The position numbers were made by a program, and so were the translations under genes. Positions 58,160 to 64,000 of a stretch of DNA of 64,000 nucleotides are shown here, piece by piece (position 1 is the stretch's first letter; each line of letters begins with the position of its first letter). Source of the stretch: Tipula vernalis (Eukaryota; Arthropoda; Insecta; Diptera; Tipulidae); assembly GCA_958295665.1 (NCBI GenBank), contig OY282559.1, positions 253,513,461-253,577,460 on the forward strand. The letters are read 5' to 3'. A model generated the notes under the pieces. It saw only the letters and a list, made by a program, of their open reading frames with translations, searched no databases and had not been told where the DNA came from.

Positions 58160-60000
58160 AGAGACAAGAAATTGAAAGTAGAATCGTTGGATGAGTTGCT
58201 TATAAGGTTTTGGACTTACGTTATTTTGTCAAGAGGTGGCCACCAGGCCAGGCCGTTCCTGTTATACGCTTATGTTATCTTGACAAGAGCTAGCCGGCAC
58301 ACGCTCAATCCATATATAAGTGCAGGTATTAACACGGCGGTGTACAGTATTACCAATAGCGTTCTTGCAGGAGTACATAGCTATAATAGCCTTAAGGCCG
58401 AGGCACTTAGTATTCGTTTCACTCCTTCCTTTAGGTTAATTATTTCAAAATGTATGAAAAACATTAAACATTCTCACAATGTTAAGTTCAGAACGGGATG
58501 AACCGAACGAGTTCATGAAAGTTCAATAAAAACAGTAACCTCAAAGTATTAGTTTTGGTGTTTTGGCTTGTGTTTTTGTGAACGATTTTAATAAATATAA
58601 AAGAAACTAAAAAAAGTAATGAAAAATACAAAAAACAAAATCGAATAATCGAAGATATAAAAAAAATCATCATTACTGGAAACTACTGTCCTACATCAAA
58701 AAACGAAACGAACCGAAAACTTAAAAAAAGCCTAGCTATTAAAAAAACTTATTGAACAAGAAATGGACTGGACCAAAACGAATCCTGGGTGCCTCAAGCT
58801 TTACTTTTTTCAAAATAAAGTCCACCGCACAATGTCCATGTTATTAAAGGCGCCCTCAATATTGAGGAATGGTACCAAACAGTACTCTGACGACTAAATT
58901 AGATTCTGAATCGTACTTACCAGGGAGTACATGCCTTTGTCCACATATTTCCCTGTCCAATACGCTTTTTTAGAAAGTGCCCACTTACTGGGTATTATTT
59001 TTTGAATCGAATATAAACATCTAACAGCCTTTCCAGGGTATAGGTTTTAGGTCCTTTGAGTAGACAAGTGAGGTGTTTCCCGCTTTCAGGGCAAAGTTCA
59101 CCTGAATCTCCATCCATTTCGTAGGAATGTAGAGCAGGTTAAAGTATCTTTTGAAGGTTACCGCTAAATAGAGGAAGAGAATCGCCGAGTTGTTTGGATC
59201 GCTGGTACGGCTTAAAACCTTTCAGCGCCCATATGATCTGTTTTTTACTTACGATGCCCTCCATCGATACTGAATGTATTTCTTGATAAGAATTAAGTTC
59301 CATCAATTCGTCAAAGCTGCCTGGGAAATGAGTTTCGATAAGAAACTCCAAGGTTCCCCACTAGAAGCTGTCGAAGAACCGTACGGCTTAATTAAATCAC
59401 TAGGACCGGTTGGGTTGGTAGAGGGAATCTTCTTAAGGCGAGAAGTCACGCTGGTTTTGCTTTCCCCTAGGCTTTACCATTAGACAAGCAGCCTTAAAGG
59501 ACTGGTTGCTTGCGCTTTGTACACATACACTCAACTTCCTCCACTGTCGCTGGGGGGTTCTAGAGACCCGGTGGCAAGAGTTCCTCCAACATTTCCCCAT
59601 ACATGCTCTCTATAAGGCTTTCCGGGTACAACAATTAATCAAAAAATGAATCTCCCTTTTCGTTGATGGCCATACCTCCCCAGAATTTGTAATGCTCGGT
59701 TTTAATTGCGGTATAAATTTCGCATTCTTCTAACAGAGAACTAAAGGGGTTTTCATTTTCATCTTTGCAATGGCAGAATTAATTTCATTTTTCAAAGCCT
59801 TATCACCAAGATCAAGGGAAAAATTTGTCTCAGCAATGGAAACATCGTCACGAGGATTCTATTGGTTTAGACCATATTTATTCAGTAATCGGGTGCCGAT
59901 ATTAAAATAATTTGTACTTTCTGTACCGAATTTTGGAGAAGGCTTCATAACAATAAAGTCAGTTTGTTGTTCTGTTGTGAGCGTAATCGCAACTATTTAA
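58160..60000 (-). pseudogene. Jockey-group LINE relic (reverse transcriptase)
   Basis: Minus-strand segments in several frames give the family order. An endonuclease-RT linker comes first (DKALKNEINSAIAKMK, about 59760-59810). The RT N-terminus follows: FLIETHFPGSFDELMELN and IIWALKGFKPYQRS (59139-59351), then IPTKWMEIQVNFALKAGN near 59090-59130. Motif A reads FLNIEGAFNNMDIVRW at about 58820-58865, where the catalytic Asp of FLDIEGAF has become Asn. The C-terminal region keeps KAIIAMYSCKNAIG (58352-58402) and AWWPPLDK (58219-58254), typical of jockey/R1-like LINEs. The part between, with the YADD box, is missing. Many frameshifts and stops; older than the LINE at 39.4 kb by appearance. Confidence 0.75.
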
Positions 60001-61100
60001 TTCTGTTAAGATGCTTTAAAAAGTCGGACAATTCTTACAACTCGTAATCCTTTTTATTTAAAAGCTTTTTTTTATTCAGTTCCTTACTCCTTCGGTTTTC
60101 TAAAATTTTGGCACCGATCACCATAGCAAGCAATGATGGTATAGCAGGGGTGTTATCACAGACAACGAACGATTAGTCAAGAACGGTTTGTGCATACTAC
60201 CCCAAAAATTATCGAAATTTGAACGTAATTATTATGGGATATGAGAGGAGTTTTTGACTTTAGTGGAAATGCATGAAGCATTTCCAAAATTATCATTAAG
60301 GCGAGAAATTTCATTCACATACAGATCATGGATATTTGCGGTGTCTGCTAAAATTTAACAATTCAGAGGGACAACTAGCACGTTGGATCGAACGTTCGTT
60401 GACGTGCGGGTTACGCAAGTGCTAACTAATGAGAAATGTTACGGAGAAGACTGTTGTCTTCATACAATAGCTGTTGCCATCATTTCAACAATTGATGACT
60501 GATCACATCGATCACGGAAGGAATTTCGAGTCGATGATATTTCAGGAAATCTGTCAGATGCCCGGTATAAATAAAATAAATAAAACACGGCATCTAATAA
60601 GGGTCGTGAAGAAAAAACAATGCAATTGGGATTGTTATATAAGTATATACCGACATTCTTGATGCCCTATCGATCCGGTCATCTCGAGCTCTAATAATTG
60701 AGGTCATTCCACCAATGGCTTTATGTGACTAGAATTACGAAGACTGCATTAAATAGGAACTTGATTAGATACGAGTAAAACTACCAGCATATGAGTCGCT
60801 AATTGCAGAAAAGGGACACCTATCATGTAAAACAAAGGCAAATGACCGTTTTCGGCAGTAGGCTTGTGAATTTGTTTATCACTGAAATTATTGGTATCTG
60901 TTTTCGAAATCGTGGTGTGACTGGAGACTTATTTGAACTAGGAATTTCAGTCATCTCGTCATCTAATTTGCTATCTTTACATCCCGGGATTTTTGTGTAA
61001 GAATTCAGTAATATGTTTCTAGTCTGTAAATTCATTAGGTAACCACTATCTAGTCACGTAAACTTTAAAGATCGGCGGGCAGCTGAATATTTTGTTCGAT
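60001..61100. other. Old coding-like debris, unassigned
   Basis: GC is higher than in flanking DNA. Both strands show fragments that look protein-like, for example DLYVNEISRLNDNFGNASC on the minus strand at about 60280-60340 and TTSTLDRTFVDVRVTQVLTN on the plus strand at about 60370-60430. Either could be endonuclease or ORF1 debris of the LINE. Frames break too often to assign. Confidence 0.3.
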
Positions 61101-61154
61101 CTTTTTTGAATTGAGTTCACTTTGTTTTGTAAGTACCTAATCACACAACTATTT

Positions 61155-61348
61155 TGACCCTACTTTAGTGGCTTTACAAGCTGCACAGGAAATAGCGATG
61201 TCAACCGAAACCGCAGCCGGCATGGAAAGGACGTTATATGATCAGTTGGATTCAAAAGAGATAGCACAGTAACATAGTACATCTGGAACGGTTAGCACTC
61301 TAGTGGAGGAGGCGATACGGATCCTGCCCGGGACGAACAGGATTAGGT
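61155..61348 (+). pseudogene. Unassigned coding relic, two in-frame blocks
   Basis: The frame from about 61158 reads DPTLVALQAAQEIAMSTETA and on to SKEIAQ, where a TAA occurs. It continues in the same frame with HSTSGTVSTLVEEAIRILPG and TNRIR before a TGA. The composition is strikingly non-AT-rich for this window. I do not recognise it; a retroelement gag or ORF1 fragment is plausible. Confidence 0.3.
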
Positions 61349-61349
61349 G

Positions 61350-62388
61350 AGGGGTAGTGTGACGGTTGATACCTAGGTTAGAATAGAATAGTTCCTATAA
61401 TAGTGTAATTTGTACAAAACATTTATCAATTTGTTTTGTTATATTTTATCGACGTTTAGGCGAAATTTACTGCAATATTCTTGTTGGAAGAATCGCAATT
61501 ATTCCGGTATGCAGCCGAATGCTGAATTGGAGCGATAGAGTGAAGATAAATAGTGCGATATAATAAAGTGATACTTTCATAGTGTGATAGATATGTACAA
61601 ACTGTCGGAATTTATCTGAATACGAAGTAAAGGAATTAGAACGTTACTCGAGAATTGTAAAGTAAGAAACGATGAAAAACATTTCTTTCAAAATCGTAGA
61701 CCTACGTAAGAATATACATAAATTATATACTAAATCAACATTTACATATTACATTACCGATAAACACTTTATTTACTACGTCAATGCAAATTAATTGCTA
61801 AAATGCTCAATTTTTTTTCGCCCGCTGTATTGTTTATAAAGTAAATATTTATTTACTAGTTTTTTTTTTTATTTCATTCGTGTTTCGAAGTTGTATTTAA
61901 GAATTAAATTTTTCTTTCAAAATATGTAAACATACTCGTACGTATTTGTAAAATGTTAGAAATACGCTTGCATTTTAAAAATAATTTTAATTTAAAATAA
62001 TCAAAATTCTTATATAGTCTCGCACAATACAATATTACGTACGCATGCATATGGAATTTAATATGTATAATGACTTAAGCGACGTTCAATTGAAAATAAT
62101 TGATTATTTATAAGCTTTTATCACAAATGAATCAGATTTTTGGTTAAATAAAATAACAAAAAAAAATGAAAGTTTGTAAAATTTGAACAATTTAGTGTAA
62201 ATATTTACATAAAAATTCTCACGCTATTTATAGTATGTACGAGTGTATATCGCATGAAATACAAGAAAGATTTCTTAAATATGCACAACATAAAAATTAG
62301 AACGAATTTGAAGCGGTACACGTTTGTACAATAAGTAAGTAATTCAATCCATTCATTTTACTTAATATGGTTCTTATGTTTTGTATAT
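61350..62388. other. AT-rich non-coding stretch
   Basis: No exon or TE ends were recognised. Confidence 0.4.
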
Positions 62389-62914
62389 AAAAATGGAGGT
62401 GTGGCCAACACACGACTTTCTTTTACGAACAGAGAATTTTGAGAAATTTTAATTTTTTTTTATAATTTTTTAAATTTTTTTTTTTAATTTTTAAATTTTT
62501 TTTTTTTTTTTTAATTTTATTTGTTCTTAATTTTTGGAAACATTTTGTTTTTGGTAGTTTTTTGTAAACCTTATACTTTTTAAGTTATTTGCAAAATAAA
62601 TTTTCTGGACCAAGGGAGTGGCCACTTCCGGTTAGCCGATTTGGAGTAAAATTCACTGGGACCTCCCAATTTATCAAAAAAGCTAAAATCTGAAGTTTCA
62701 GTTCGATTGGTTGAACCATCTGGGCTGTAGAGAGGACACAGACAGACTGACAGACTGACAGACGGACAGACTGACAGACTGACAGACAGACACCATTTCG
62801 AAACCCACTTTTTCGGACTCAGGGGACCTCAAAACAGATAAATCACTAAAAATATCAAGGTCCAAAATTTTCATGATTACTATACTTTATTTTACTAGAG
62901 TAAAAGAAAGTAAA
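62389..62914 (+). repeat. 0.52-kb dispersed repeat B, copy 2 (inverted)
   Basis: The inverse of 31010-31525 with the same blocks in order: TGGAGGTGTGGCCAACACAC, the T-rich tract (62448-62520), GGGAGTGGCCACTTCCGG, a (CAGA)n tract (about 62743-62793), CACCATTTCGAAACCCAC, and the palindromic TTTTACTAGAGTAAAA near the edge. This copy has a longer CAGA tract. The low divergence between copies implies recent dispersal. No target duplication was evident. Confidence 0.8.
62743..62793. repeat. (CAGA)n-type microsatellite in repeat B
   Basis: Interrupted CAGA/CTGA units within dispersed repeat B. The same tract is shorter in the inverted copy at 31 kb, so it is length-variable. Confidence 0.85.
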
Positions 62915-64000
62915 AATTAACAAACTTCTTCGTGTGAGTGAACATTTTTGCGATTTAGTTTTAATTATGTTTGAGATATAACAGTGTTCCCAAATAACAT
63001 TCAATAATTGATGACGCTGATAGCCAGCAACTAAAATGTGTATTCAAATCCACTATCCATTTCGTTGCAATTTTTTTTGTCATTACATCTATTGCTAAAA
63101 AAACTTTCGCGGTATTTAAAAAAATTATAAAGTCCCGCGATTCTTCTTAACTCAATTGTGTAAATAAATATTAAATAAGTGTGATATATTACAGCATCGC
63201 GTTTCATTTTTATTATAAAGAAATTAACATCATTTAGGTTAAGTGTAAAATTAACCGCACATTGATATGAACTGGATTTGTCCTGTACCAACTAAACCGC
63301 AATTTTGTATCTGAACAAAAAAAAAAAACTCAAAAATTACTAGAAATTTTAAAACAATTGGTTTCAACATTGTATGCTTTTTTAGATAGACAAATGGTGG
63401 ATAGTAAAAATGTGGTATACCTATCCTAAGATTTTTTGCAGTATTTTATTCATCTTGCACATCATTATCATTTTGTGAATATTCTTTGTTGCTTTTTCAA
63501 TCAGCTTTTCACTCGTTTATTATAATGCTATACGTTCTTAGTTATCTCTTTTGTAAAACGTACTTTAAGCAAAATTAAATTTTCAATAGAGATAAGTTGG
63601 ATATAACAAAACAAAAAAAATAAATAATAAAACGGGAAGACAAAATTCAAGACTTACAAAGATTTTCTTTTCTGCACACAAATTTCTATTCAATTTAGAA
63701 ATAAAAAAAGTTGTATCATTTCTTCCGCGCTATTCATCGTTTATATACATTTACATTAAATATATCAATATAAAATTGTATATATAAAACTATGAATGGA
63801 AGTTTGAAGAAAGACGATAATCTAAGTACATATATTTCTTAAAATTAAATTCATGTATGATAAAAAAAACATAATTTGTTTTAGAGTTTAGTGCATGTGT
63901 AGGTCCCCTTTAACAATTGGTTTATGCAAATCTAAACTATAAGTCTACTTGAATAGTACAAAAAAAAATGCAAATGCAATAAGTGTATAGTAAAATTTTG
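62915..64000. other. AT-rich non-coding stretch
   Basis: A minus-strand 86-codon frame (63031-63291) shows no recognisable features. Nothing else was found. Confidence 0.4.

Noticed and set aside
58145..58501. 118-codon plus-strand frame
   Set aside because: The minus strand of the same DNA carries jockey-type LINE C-terminal pieces (KAIIAMYSCKNAIG, AWWPPLDK), so the plus frame is a shadow.

Overview
This window is eukaryotic: AT-rich, intron-like DNA from an insect, most likely a higher (brachyceran) fly. The evidence is a GRK2-type kinase exon with canonical GT-AG splice sites, a small intronless HMG-box protamine-like gene of the kind known from flies, and a dense set of insect-type DNA transposons, MITEs, a tRNA-derived SINE and non-LTR retrotransposon relics. 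Nothing looks prokaryotic. I see no operons, no rRNA or true tRNA genes and no CRISPR array.

Host-gene content is tiny. One 74-nt minus-strand exon (19676-19749) encodes a GPCR-kinase RGS-domain segment (Gprk1/GRK2 family). A second minus-strand open exon (24914-25222, 309 nt) has excellent splice sites on both sides but an unknown product. An intact 99-codon HMG-box/protamine-like gene lies at 55947-56246 on the minus strand. The rest is best read as very large TE-filled introns or intergenic heterochromatin-like DNA around a Gprk1-type gene.

Layout. 0-10 kb: a degenerate TTGAGTTG minisatellite with a hairpin, a foldback MITE (a second copy lies at 37 kb), an 831-bp complex foldback element, a dispersed tandem repeat interrupted by a hAT MITE, and two unrecognised coding relics. 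10.9-13.4 kb: a TA-flanked 2.5-kb element with ~0.5-kb terminal inverted repeats and a degraded Cys-rich reading frame; a diverged relative sits at 27.7-28.7 kb. 15-23 kb: MITEs, a SINE inside a satellite-like repeat, the GRK exon, a hAT MITE, a tandem composite MITE and a nested TIR element. 25-34 kb: the unknown exon, a hAT end, a (TA)n tract abutting a pogo-like TIR, one of two copies of a 0.52-kb repeat (the other, inverted, is at 62.4 kb), and a piggyBac MITE. 34.7-36.3 kb: a Tc1-like transposase relic fused head-on to a Crypton-like tyrosine-recombinase relic. 36.8-46.3 kb: palindromic MITEs, a LINE relic with reverse-transcriptase motifs, a PIF/Harbinger pair (MADF protein plus DDE transposase) and another MADF exon. 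46.6-53.5 kb: a Tigger/pogo-like element and two Tc1-like relics. 53.9-55.1 kb: a relic of an arthropod repeat-encoded protein with a GC(D/N) motif. 58.2-60 kb: a jockey-group LINE relic.

Apart from the host exons and the HMG-box gene, every coding segment carries stops, frameshifts or internal deletions, so no autonomous mobile element appears functional here. The genes do not form a pathway; what links the window is nested insertion and decay of many transposon families.
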